A stretch of 64,000 nucleotides of DNA. Source: Bradysia coprophila (taxonomy: Eukaryota; Arthropoda; Insecta; Diptera; Sciaridae). Positions within the stretch are counted from its first letter, which is position 1. Each line of letters opens with the position of its first letter. A program made the position numbers and the translations under genes. Of this stretch, positions 35,496 through 47,412 are shown piece after piece. The stretch spans positions 4,774,001-4,838,000 of the forward strand of contig NW_023503608.1 in the NCBI RefSeq assembly GCF_014529535.1. Reading direction: 5' to 3'. Under the pieces are notes generated by a model, which made no database searches, was not told the origin of the DNA, and was given only the letters and a program-made list of their open reading frames with translations.

Positions 35496-36470
35496 TAGGG
35501 GGGTCCAGAATCGTATGGGAAAATAAAAGTTTCGAGAAAGTTGGCGGACCCCGGGGAAAACGAACCTATTTGACTCACTGATAAAAAATATATATGGGGC
35601 CGATGCGATCCGAGTTGGTTTATGGGTAGCTCAAGGACGAAATATGTGAAAAACCACGAAAATGAGGGTTAAAGAAAAATTGAACGTAACTAACAGATGC
35701 TGAGGTCACTTCTTAGGGCGAGTTGAATTATTTCACTTCAGAATAATCCAAAAAGAACGATTTAATGATTTGTAAGTGCATTCGCATCTTCCAAGTCAGT
35801 CAAAGTTTCCCAATCTGTGCACCCAGTCTTTGGGTTCTTCCAAAACATTTATGGGATGTGCATCGGATATATTCATATCTAACGAGAGCTTATGGCATAA
35901 GCTTTCATTGCAAAAAGAAATTTTTTCGAAAACAATTTTTTTAAGCTATGTAGAAATCGATTTTGGTGCAAAAATGTCAGGGTCGTGAACTCAGGAAATT
36001 TTCAAATGACTGTTACGTCAAGACACCAACTTGAAACTTATTGTGTGTGGGCTCGTTAGAAAGCCACTGTCATTACCTTTACAACGACACCTAACACTTA
36101 ATTTAAAGAGTGACTTCGCCTGACTTTGTATTACTTGGAAATTATCTGTCGATTTTTGTCTATATCAATATTGTTAAGTGTGCCCAGACGGTATAAAAAT
36201 TCCAAAAAATGAAACGCATTTTTGTTGCTTTTGCAACTAATCTAAGTTGTCGGGACCAAAAAAGTTTGATATTGTCGTAAAAAAAAAATTCTCATACAAA
36301 TCAATGGAAAAAATGTATGGAAAATTTCGTTGTTTTTTCACACATTTCGTCCTATAAACCAACTCGGATCGCATCGGCCCCATAAACAATTTTTATCAGG
36401 AGGCCATAAAGGTTTATTTTCCCCGGGGTCCGCCAACTTCCTCGACACTTTTATTTTTTGGACCCCCCTA
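35496..36470. mobile_element. hAT-like non-autonomous element, 975 bp
   Basis: Terminal repeats TAGGGGGGTCC and GGACCCCCCTA are flanked by an identical 8 bp duplication ATGCATAT (35488-35495 and 36471-36478). Long sub-terminal arms also pair. GTTGGCGGACCCCGGGGAAAA pairs with TTTTCCCCGGGGTCCGCCAAC, and GGGGCCGATGCGATCCGAGT with ACTCGGATCGCATCGGCCCC. The interior has no transposase frame, so the element is non-autonomous. Confidence 0.85.
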
Positions 36471-36479
36471 ATGCATATC

Positions 36480-37730
36480 ATAATGTTTGAAGGCCTTTCA
36501 ACCTTTTCCATAGTTTGTTAACCTGTTACAGTTGGCAAGCATATGACCAGTAATATTATTGGGTCTATTACTTCCATAGATGAATGATTTTAAATCGATT
36601 GATTTTGTCACTGGCCAAAAGGGTGGCCAATCAATTTCTAATTCATTTCAATTCCTTCAATTACCGGATTAATTCCTAATTACCGGATTCGCACTTTAAC
36701 TTCTATTATTTCCTATAATTCCGATTAATTGCTAATAATTCCACGATGTTTTCTGTTACTATCCAATTCATTTTTTAGAAAAAAAAATTCTAAAAATTTT
36801 ATTTACTTTCCTTTATTTCTATAATTTTCTTAAATTTCCTTCAAATTTAAAGAAAATGAACGAAAACCTTCGAAATTACTGTAGTTTCGTAGATGCCGAA
36901 GTATCCAATAATTAGTAAGATTTAAGGAAATGCTAGAAATTGAGGGAATTGATGGAATTACAAGGAATTGAAGGAATTATAAGGAATTGACTGAAACAAA
37001 CCGAACAGCCAAGACCGGAAACCTGCAACGAGTAGGAAAATCAAGTTTGTTGTTGCATTCGCTTAGTTCTTTCGTTCATCATACTGATCCGTATTTCCTA
37101 TCATTTATGTTCAATTTCTTGTATTTCCAGTCATATTCCTTGTCACCCCTTTCAATTTCTAGCATTTCCTTCAATTCCTATTAATTACTGGATGCTCCGG
37201 CAATTCCTTGGAGGGTGTGTAATTAATTACCCGAGTAGTTTCCCCGTGCTATTAGTGTAAATGTTACACTGACTTCAAAATCTCACCTGTACCTCTACAT
37301 TCTACAGATGTCAGCTATTGTAGATTACCTGGAGACAAAGTTACTTGCTACAGGTGAGCTTTAAAACTATTTTAGGTGCTTGCCAAACAGTTCTGATAGT
37401 TAGGTGAGCTACTAACCAGTGGCCATTTTGCATGAAAATCCTGGTGAAAACGCCATTTGATCCAGTTTTTTATGTATTTTTATACGAACGTATTGTTGGA
37501 AATAACCTCATAAGTACTTTGATGAAAAACGAGCTCAGAAGCTACCCAAAGTTTGAACCCCAAAGAAATCAAGATCTACGTGGGGCTCAGAAAAGGAAGA
37601 GTTGATTTCGTTTTTCTGTTCTTCAAGGAAAATTATTCCATTTTTTAACATCCAAACTTTAGAAACATTTCGAATTCATTTTGAGTCGCATTCCATCTCC
37701 AACGAGCATAACAAAACGAAGGGTTTTTTT
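36480..37730. repeat. Gene-free stretch with GGAATT-type simple repeat
   Basis: 36600-37210 contains many degenerate GGAATTGAA / TTCAATTCC units on both strands (for example 36940-36990 and 37140-37205), a minisatellite-like composition. The rest, to 37730, holds no gene I can support. Confidence 0.45.
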
Positions 37731-39103
37731 TTGGAACAATTGAGATTTTATTGGAACATTTAAATGTTGTCCATATTTTTTTTATTTATAATTTCATTTC
37801 AATCTCAACAACATAATTTCTTCTCTGAAAAAAAAGAGTTTCGCTGGCACTTTTATGTTTAAATTTTTTTTTAGATGTTGGACACATTCATTTAGTTCCA
37901 TTTAACTCCCAACTCAATTCTGATTCCGTCTCACTGAACAAGGTCATCAATAAGAAATAGTTTTTTTTTGTTTTAATTGGATCATGTTTTTAATTTTTTA
38001 ATAATTTTTTTGTTTTAAACGGAAAACATTGAAGAGCGAAACAAATTTAAAAAAAAACTTAAAAAAAAGAACTATTTAGGACTTTTCTTTTTTTATCGTA
38101 CAAAAATATCAAACAACGTTTATATCATTCGCACATTGAAAATTTACTAAAATTATAGTAAGTTTTTTGTGTGTAATGTGTAAATGTATGTGTTTATTGT
38201 ATGTATGTGTGTTTGTATATAAAAAAAAATGTAAAACGCACAATTGCTTCTCAATTTTTTTTTTATTTTATTAAATTTTTCTCGAAAAAACTTCATTCTT
38301 TTGCCTCATTTTTTTTGTTTTAATTATTGTTTTTCTTCATTAATTAATATTTAAAATATATTTTTTTACTTTAAATTTTTTATAATTTTTTTTCTTCTTC
38401 TCATTTATTTTTTTATTTATATATATCGTTATGTATATATATAATTGTATTGTATATATATAATATAAATCGCAAACCATTTTATCGTTTAAATTACCAT
38501 CAATTCCAAGAGTTGTCCGTTTGCCGTAGAGCATGGGTCGTTTTTTATCCGATGAATACTTGAACAGTTACAGCAGCAGTGATGAAGTAAAAAGTAAAAA
38601 TATAATTTTTTCTTGTCGAATGAACAACATGTATTATTATACAACACATGGTTGTCCGATTCAGTAAAAAAGACATTTTCAACTTTTTCTTGTGATATTC
38701 AAATTTTTTGTTTTAAATATTTTAAAAAGTCCGAAAAAAAATCGTTCTGAATTTTATTTCTTCGTTTTTTCTTCTTCTTTAATTTGTTTTCATTTTTTTA
38801 ATATAAAATCATGTGCCAAGCGCGTAGTCCAGTAAAACGTTGCATTTTTTGTTATTTTAATATTTCAATAATTACTAAATTTTAATAAGATAATCTTGTA
38901 CAAATAAGAACCGCAAAAAAAAGAAACAAAGAAAAACCAAAAAAAAAATAATAATAAAAAGAAAGGAAAAAAATTACTAAAAAAAAGAATTGTTTGTTTA
39001 AATCTCTCCCGGGTCGAATTGGATTTTGAATTATTTTCTTGTTTCAATTTAAAAAAAAAAATAAAACCAACAAAAAACAACAACAACATAATCATGGTGA
39101 GAT
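37730..39103 (-). other. Probable Dp1 3' UTR and downstream flank, extremely AT-rich
   Basis: On the minus strand this follows the Dp1 stop codon directly. It is a run of A-rich and T-rich tracts with a TATATA microsatellite at 38418-38467 and many AATAAA-like hexamers on the minus strand. It has no coding potential. The true poly(A) site cannot be fixed from sequence alone. Confidence 0.4.
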
Positions 39104-42100
39104 TTAACGACGTTGTCCCCATGCGGATGAAATTGGTGTGTCGCGTGGCGCAGCACCCAGTCCAAAATCGGGAAAGTCTTCATGCGATGCTGTGTTCGGG
39201 GCTTTTTTGTTTTTCTTTTCCCACGGTGCTCCCTGCACGACAAAGCCCTCCTTCTTGGTCTTGTGGTTCATGGCAGTTTCCAGAACGGCACTGAAATCAT
39301 TCGTTATTTCGCGTGGAGCCGGCATATCGATGACGTCTTGCAAGAATTCTTCCTCCAAATTCAACAGGTGATCCTTGACATCGCTGACAGCCTCTTCGGA
39401 TCCAATGATTGTAACAGCATTTGGATTCTCGTCACGTTCGTTGTCTCGGGGAAATTTGATTTCCACCTTGTAATCGTCCATGATTTTACGAATGTTTCGT
39501 CCACGTTGACCGATTATGCGTGAATGGATGCGATTGTCCAATTCAATGACTTCCTTGACCATTTCGCTAAGTTCGTTGACGATTTTCAAAATGTCCTCTT
39601 TAGCGGCATGGGTTGCAGTTTCGTAGCCTTGAATTGTGATAACGTTGTCAATTTCGTCTTCACGTCGTGGGAACGAAATCTGTACATTGTGGTCGGTACG
39701 GATTTTGTTTATAACTGCACCACGGCGACCAATAATTTTTGGATGAAATTCGGGATCAACTTCGATTTTCAACTCGAAAGAACGTAATTCGCGATCCTTA
39801 CGATCCACCTCCAATTCAGCGACACGCTCTTCGATGGCTTTTTTGGCACCTTCAATGTTGGCCGGAGTTCCAGTTATTTTAATAATGTCCAAACGATCTT
39901 CGGGCGGTGACAATTCCAAATGTACATCGAAACGACTCATGAGCTCACGGACGTCACGTCCCTTTTGACCGATAATCGAGCGATGCAAATCGAATGGAAC
40001 GTTGATTTCAACTGTAACTGGTATCAAGTCCAACAATGCTTGGCGAGCAGCCTCACATTTCTCTTTCGATCCAGTGATTCGAATTATGTCGCAGTATCGT
40101 ACGGCACCGCCGTCACCATTATCACTACCATTCATGTCTGGCACCTCATCGGTAGCAACGCGATCGGGGAATTTGATTTGAACATCATACTGGGATGTAA
40201 CTCCTTGAACCTATCGGATCATATAAAAAAACATTCGTTAAGGACCAGCAGCCAATGCATTAGAGATTAACTGATTTACCTTGACACCTCGTGCACCCAT
40301 CACTGAACGGTGATGTGTCTGCGCAATGATGCAATCAATAGTAACTTGGGAGTCCAAATCAGCGACGATCTCCAAAATTCGTTGTTTTGCCAATTCAATG
40401 CATTCCTTGGATCCTTTCAGTGTAACACGATCGCTGTCAACACCAGGCCGTGGGAACGAAATCATAACACCGCCATAATCTTCAGTGATACGATGCAAAA
40501 CTTCGCCACGCTTTGCGACGAAATGTTTGTGGTGCTTTGGATCAACAGCAATTTCACCTTCGGTTATGTTATCAATGCTCTTGATGATTAGTTCCAGTTG
40601 TGCCTTGGCAGCCAAAACGTTCTCTTCTTTGCCAATGATAGTGATGGCCTCGCGATCCTCATCGTGACTGGTAGGGAAAATGATTCGTGCTCCAGTTGTG
40701 TCACGGATTTTCTTGATCGATGCACCATTTTTGCCGATAAGGAATTTGTGATGATCGTTTTTGGCACGTACTTCAGCCGAAAATGATGACAATTGACGTT
40801 CGTTGCTCAATTCGAGCAGCTGAACTTTGGCTTTCTCAACATCTTCTTTCGGTCCGCGTATTGTAACTTTGTCACTTTTCGATTCGGGACTGGGGAACTT
40901 AATCGACACACCGCCGCATTCTTCCATAATTGCAGAAATCAATTTGCCACCAGCACCAATGATGGAGTTGTAGTATTTCGGTGGAATTGTTATCTCTTCG
41001 CTGACAACGTCGGCCAATTCGCTTTGAATTTTTAGGATGCGGTCACGCGCCTCGAACACATTCTCCTTTTTACCGGAAATGACAATCACTTCATTTTTGT
41101 CCCCTTCGGAAGGCAAATCAATTTTGGTTTGAGTTTCGTCGCGGATTTTCTTAATATTTGCACCCTCCTTTCCAATGATGTACTTGTGGAATTGTTTAAA
41201 TATTGGCACTTCTTGAATGAAAGATGTCTCTTGAATTTCCTTGACCATCTTCTGCAATTGCTTATGACACTTGTCCACCTCGTCCTTCGGGCCACGCAAC
41301 TTTACGATGTCACTCTTTTCGTTCGAATTCGGGAACATGATCTGCACTTTGCTGTACTTATCGCGGAATTCACGAATGTTGTCGCCCTTAGCACCAATCA
41401 AAATACTGAAGAAACGATGGTCGATGATCACGTCCTTTTCCTTTTCATTTTCCAATTTGTCAATCTGTTCCTTCAATTCTTCGGCGGCCTTACGTACACC
41501 TTCAATTGGTCCTTCAATGCGGATACGATTTAGTGCGTCTTTCTCTTCAATGTTGATCATTACGTCGAGTTCCTCCTTCAAACGGTTGATGTTGGCGCCA
41601 GCCTTACCGATAATATGCTTGTAATGAATCGGATTCACTGTCATGTCAATGAAGGCCAATCGCTGAACGTAATCCTTCACAATTCCGTCCAATTGCTCGC
41701 GTGCCTTTTCCACTTGTTCCGGTGGACCTTCGATTTTGATTTTACTTTCGATGAATTCGACATGGATGTTCGGATATTCGGTGCTTAACTTGTTGATGTT
41801 CACACCTTTACGTCCGATTATATACTTGTGTATCCATGCGGGAGCGTCGATTTGCACGGAACAGACAGAATTTGCTTTTTCGTACACCATGCTTAACGCA
41901 TTGCCCAATTTTTCTTGCGGTCCACGCAACGTGATGGTATCGTAGTTGGCGCTATCAGACGCTGGCATTTCGACGGCAACACCGGTTAATTGGAGAATTT
42001 CTTGAATGGTTGAACCACGAGCCCCAATTACGTAGCGATGTTGAGCTTTGGGCACCTCAACGCTGACGGTGCTGCACTTCTTCTCCATATCGTGATATAC

Positions 42101-43042
42101 ACTTTCGATAAAGTTCTTTGCTCTGATCACACCCTCCTTTTCACCGGTTATGGTGATTTCATCTTTCATCACTGACGCTGGTGGAACATTGATACGGGCG
42201 CCAGTTTCGTCGGATAAACGTGTAACTTGTTCACTGAATGGTCCCAACACAAATGGATGGTAGATTTTCGGTACGTGGACACGTTCAAAAGCCTTTTTGG
42301 ACTGTTCGTCAGAGGTGGTGCGAATCTCATGCTCGGCCTTCTCGATGCCCTCTTTGCTGCCCGAAATGGTAATGATGTCACTCTCTTCTGCTATATTCGG
42401 CACATTGATCTTGGTGGCCGTGTTCTTTTCGATTTCACGTAGACGTTCACCCTTCTTGCCCAACACCCATCGATGATGTTCCTTCGGAATATGAATCTGC
42501 TTGCTGGCTTGCGTTTGATAATGAATTAAAATTTTTCGGCGTGCATCAAGTACTTCGCTGGTTCGGCCAGTCACAAGAAATGTTAATGATTTGTCTTTGC
42601 CACTAGATATCTCAATGTGGGCACCAGTTTCCTTCATAATCGATTGACAGGTTCTCATTGATTCTCCTTCACCAAATTTTTCCGAATCGATTTTACGCTC
42701 TTCGTATGGGATACAAAAAACCTGAAATGAATTTGGTTGTGTGTTAATGAAATGGTTCCCAAAACAAAGGATTGTTTTCTCAATCGCTTACCTGAGTGAC
42801 AACCGAACTCTCAACTCGAATGATGTTGGTGGAAGCACTGTTTGACATAAAAGATGGAAAACTTTCTGGTAATGCTGGAAATAGGGCATCGTAACTATAA
42901 GCTGGTCCTGCGGCATCAATGGCCGACATATTGTTATTATTAACTGAAATCGAAATTGGAATTGTTGTAGTGTTTCGGTCGGGAGCATGTAATTTGCAAT
43001 GATTTATTTACCTGCTGAATCCTCCATCACTGCTGCTTGCAT
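39104..43042 (-). CDS. Dp1: Vigilin / Dp1, multi-KH-domain RNA-binding protein
   Basis: Four coding exons: 43042-43012, 42943-42792, 42721-40280 and 40210-39104. Introns are 68, 70 and 69 bp, and the product is 1,243 residues, close to the usual vigilin length. The start MQAAVMEDSA comes from the short first exon; the second exon adds YDALFPALPESFPSF, the conserved vigilin leader. Fifteen KH-like units follow. Most have an intact G-x-x-G loop (for example VLGKKGERL, VIGARGSTI, IIGRKGVNI, IIGQKGRDV, IIGRRGAVI, IIGQRGRNI). The first (FGEGES), the third (VLGPFSEQ) and the eleventh (FVAKRGEVL) are altered in the loop and may not bind RNA. The C-terminal tail is glycine/proline-rich and ends SSAWGQRR. 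The family acts in mRNA binding and translation in the cytoplasm and in heterochromatin; Drosophila Dp1 was named for binding dodeca-satellite DNA. Further 5' UTR exons probably lie upstream of 43042. Confidence 0.96.
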
Positions 43043-46000
43043 AACTGCTGAATAAGAAAAGTCCTAATTCGTTCCAAGTCTTTACAGTAGCACTGAAAAA
43101 TGATGGAATTGGTTGGTTGAAACAAACATTAAAATTTGATCTTGCGTGTGACAAATGGATGTTCGGATTGGATAGTTGCTTGGATTAAATTTCAATTTAC
43201 AATTACTGGTCTCTGTGACCTACTTGGAGGATTGCGAATCTAATTTCGTCGGAAATGATTTTCCAATTTACAAAGGATTTTCTTCTTTTGCAAAAAGTGG
43301 TTGAACACAAGAAGTAACGCATATCAAAAGTGTAATTCTGTCTAAACAAATCAGATCAAAGAAACTGTAAAACTAACATGTAAAATGCATTCTGTAAACG
43401 ACACAAAGTCATACATGGGAACCGCAAAGCCACAATTTAATTGTTCAAAACGTTGGAGAGAAACAACAAAACTTTGCAGAATTTGCAAAGTTTTGTGTTA
43501 TCAGTCTGACGTGCTTGTATGAATAAGACGCAACGCGAATTTATCAATTGGAATAACTTCCGCGGAGATGTTTTTCTCGATTCGTAAAATTATAGGATGC
43601 AACATTGGCAAGTTTGTAATTTAATTTCTTTGATACGACGAATGGAATGCAAACGACGTCCATCAAATGCATCTCCGTCATCGGTAGATGTTAGAAAAAC
43701 CGTAATCAAAATGATGTAACTTGTTTACGAGGAATACATTCCGGAAGGCGTTTTAAAATATTTTTAGTTCTACTTATGCTTTGACGGTGTTGAATGGTGT
43801 GCATGGCTCACATTCGAATATTTATCCAAAGAAGTAAAACGTGTGGGACTGTGGCACAGAAAAGGAATACATTTAAACTTGCCACTAAGAACGAGGGAGT
43901 ATTTAGAGACATTAGCCAAAACGTCAGATGAAATTTTTGGCTTGATAAATTCAGGAATGAACTCACGAAAAGCTCAATGTTGCTGTCAATAACATTTACA
44001 AATATCAATCTCTTTCTTGTATGGCTCATTAACGCATCGAGCAATTCTGTGCTATTTGATGAAAAATTCTCCAAAATAATCCCTGCTGCCCGACACCTAA
44101 ACATTAAACACATATTACGTACATATAAGGTCAGCTAAATGAGAAACTAAAAAAAAATCTTCGACTTTTTGCTATCACTCTGCAAAGTGAAAGTTTCATT
44201 TTTGACTCATATACAGCTGTACCACACGCGCTTTGTGGATTTTTATTATTTCGGCTTTTTGGAAATGATTAAAAGTACGTTGACCCCCTGAGGATGAAAT
44301 GGATGAAATGTCTTTTACGTAACTATACACACAGTTAACGGTGTGATCTTTAGCCACGGTCTTTGGTACAAATGCAACTGTGTGAACAGTTTGTATTTGA
44401 ATGCTTTCAATATCTGCAAATGTGTGCAAACTGATTTATCTGTCTCATTAATTGATAATATTCGATGATAACACTGGTGTGTCGCTAAGTGATTTCTGAC
44501 GCTGAAGGAATGTTAAACGATTTTAATCGAACTTAAAACATTAATTGAGGTGTTGGGTGTACAATGGGTAAACGTTGTACTGGATTGTTAAATAAAAGAC
44601 TCCAAGTCAAAATTAAGATGTAGCCAGACGACTGAATCGTCTTAATGGTCGGAATTGTAGTTACACTGAGATTAGACTTACTCTATCTGTGTAAGTCGTT
44701 CACAATTTTTTTTTGTTTTTGATTATTTGCCGAATTAGCAATTAAAACGAATTAAGACGAAATTGAGACGAATGAAATGATAAAATCTTTTGTAATTCAT
44801 TGACATCTAACGTACATATACTGTAAGTAAGTCAGAAGTATCACTACAATTGAAAATATATTTTTATCTCACATCAATTCCAACAACATAAAATTTAGAC
44901 CATGTGGCTAATCTTCAAGACAGAAAATATTTTTTTTAATATAAAAACTGTTGTCTTATCTCTCTCGTTGGTTTTTGCCTTTCAAGAGAAATCTCTAAAA
45001 GTCGAAATATTTTTTCGATTTAATACGAATGGTGACAAGGTGCCATTTCACCGCCATACAATATTTTATATAATCAAAACTTTGACACAATTTATTATTA
45101 ATTCGAAAATAAAATTCAAATGCAGAGAGTGAAAAAAATTCCTAAAAACATTAATCGACGACCAGAGCTGTATTTTATTTATTTATGAAAAAAAAAAACA
45201 ATAAAAATATCGGCTCACAAAACTTATGGTTGTTATTTTGCTCCAACTCATCACAAATGTCTGTATATTGGACTCAATGGTGTGTATAGTTTTTAGCATA
45301 CGTAACAACTTGTTTACAAAGATGTTTCCTATTTTAAACTAAAAACCGAATATGCCAACGTCTCATTGAAATTAATCTACCTGCTGGCATTCCGCGATCG
45401 AATTTTATCAAATTCAATTAAAAATTCTAATTCCATTTGTTTAAATTTATGATTTTCGTTTCGATTCAAAAAAATACCTAAATGTAAACCAAAAACCCAT
45501 TTGGGACCAGACACAGACATGTAGTTTATTTTCCTTTCCATACCACAAATTGATGATTTGGCAACCCTGCACTGTAGACGTGTCATTATATATGGGAGAA
45601 AATGATTCGACTACTGAATTGTGATGATAACGTGAAACGAACGGTTTCGGTGTGAAAATTAATCGGACATATTGTCTGTGCGACGAAAATAATGGAAATT
45701 ATTGCCAGTGGAATGGATTAAATCGAGTAAAATTGCGATTTATAACATGCTGCATTGGCAACCTAACCACACTTCCACACGGATAGAAAATGTCTATTCG
45801 TATCGCTACTGAGCCCGAAAGAATTTCATGTCGGAAATGTTTGATCGTTCAACGATAAATCACTGACTGTTTTCACATTATTCGGTGTCGATTCATAGCG
45901 GAAAACACTTTGTAAAATATATTTGATCGAAAGTCCACTAGGTCACGTCAAGACAACCCACAATGCAAATGCCACAAAACAACAAAAAATTCAATCGGAA

Positions 46001-47412
46001 AAATGAAAATAAATTCGACAACTCACTATACTGTAATCCAAAAATCCGGCCTAGAAGATGATTAAACTTCGGTATCCAGTTTGAAAACACTTGGTTGGTC
46101 AATCTGTAACACAGATAAAATCAACAAATTATTTTAACTGGAATGATGAGTTGATAAAATTTTCAATTTTAATTATTGTAAATCGGATAGAAAGGAATTT
46201 CAAGTCAACGTACCGACTTCCAAGTCAGAAATGAGAAATGTCGTCTTCAAAAAATGCTTACCATGAAATTTAGCACTTCTCCTTTTTTCGTAACAAAGTG
46301 AAGTTGGTGGACAGATATTTTACTACAGAGCTGTCAATACTGTCATGCATGTTTATAGTCAGAAAATTTGCCGAACTTTTCAAATATGACGAGCTGAAGG
46401 AATGTATCAAAATCGGAGAAAATTGAAAGTCCAATGTATAATGTAAACAAAACAATATCGAATAGTTGCAACTTTAAGCTCTTGAAACGCATCGACAAAC
46501 TCATTTCCACCCATGCTAAGGTAGAATTTCTTTTTCCTTATGTGTTGAATAATAACGATACCCTACCCACCCATACAAAGATGAGTCTTAAACTTTACTT
46601 TTCCAAATTAAAACTGCATTTTTTTCTGCGTTCTTAACCTTCTGAAAAATTTTGAATAAAGATGGAATTAAAAGATGGTTTGGTACCACAAAGGTTCCGA
46701 ATTTAATCTTTTCTAACTCATACTTTGTCAAATTGACAACGTCAACACAGGAACCGTGTGCACTGCACTCAGTAACAATATTTGTTCAGCAATTCAATCT
46801 GCTTCGACAAAAAATGTTTTGACTTCCTTATAAGGTCTGACTAGATTGACGGTAGAAAATGCTTACACGGTCACGTCTCAATAAATCTCTAAATATGGGT
46901 CAGCGTACAGATAATTTACATAGACTACTATTTAGAAGTTCAACCTATCGGAAACGGAGCCGTAATAATGATTAAATTGTTTATAGATAGGCAATAGTAG
47001 AATCCCCGTTCCAAATTGCCGACATGTTCCACATTCGCATCAACTCCCCTTGGTACAAAATTTGTTTCTTAATCAGCTTAACCGTACCTTTTGCAAATTA
47101 AGAGAACACTTAACTGAGCTCATCATTTATTTTTGTGATAGCTCTCCAATGTCCAATTTTCGTTCAGATATTTCGAATTCAATAACGTTGCAGGATCTTG
47201 AACTCAGAATTGGATCAGCTAGAAAGGTAATAGTCTCAAACAATTCTCAAACATCATCATCGAAGGTTAACATAAGCTACATGTTCAAATGATCAACTGT
47301 TCATCACCGACCAACGTCCACGTAAACTGATGAAATTAGTGCGAATCTCCCGCTTATTTTCAAAGTAAAATCTTTAATTGTAACAATGGAAAAGCATAAA
47401 AAATTCCACAAT
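43043..47412. other. Dp1 upstream region and Tsr1 downstream flank
   Basis: No coding exon was recognised in 4.4 kb. It should hold Dp1 non-coding first exon(s), an intron and the promoter. A perfect small hairpin ACAAAACTTTGCA / TGCAAAGTTTTGT lies at 43466-43497; its arms are too short for a typical pre-miRNA. Confidence 0.4.

Noticed and set aside
40310-42442. Many plus-strand open frames of 60-134 codons across the Dp1 exons
   Set aside because: They are antisense shadows of the KH-repeat coding sequence, and their codons mirror the repeated GxxG and isoleucine-rich pattern.
43466-43497. microRNA precursor hairpin
   Set aside because: It has 13 bp arms with a 4-6 base loop, too short for a pre-miRNA.
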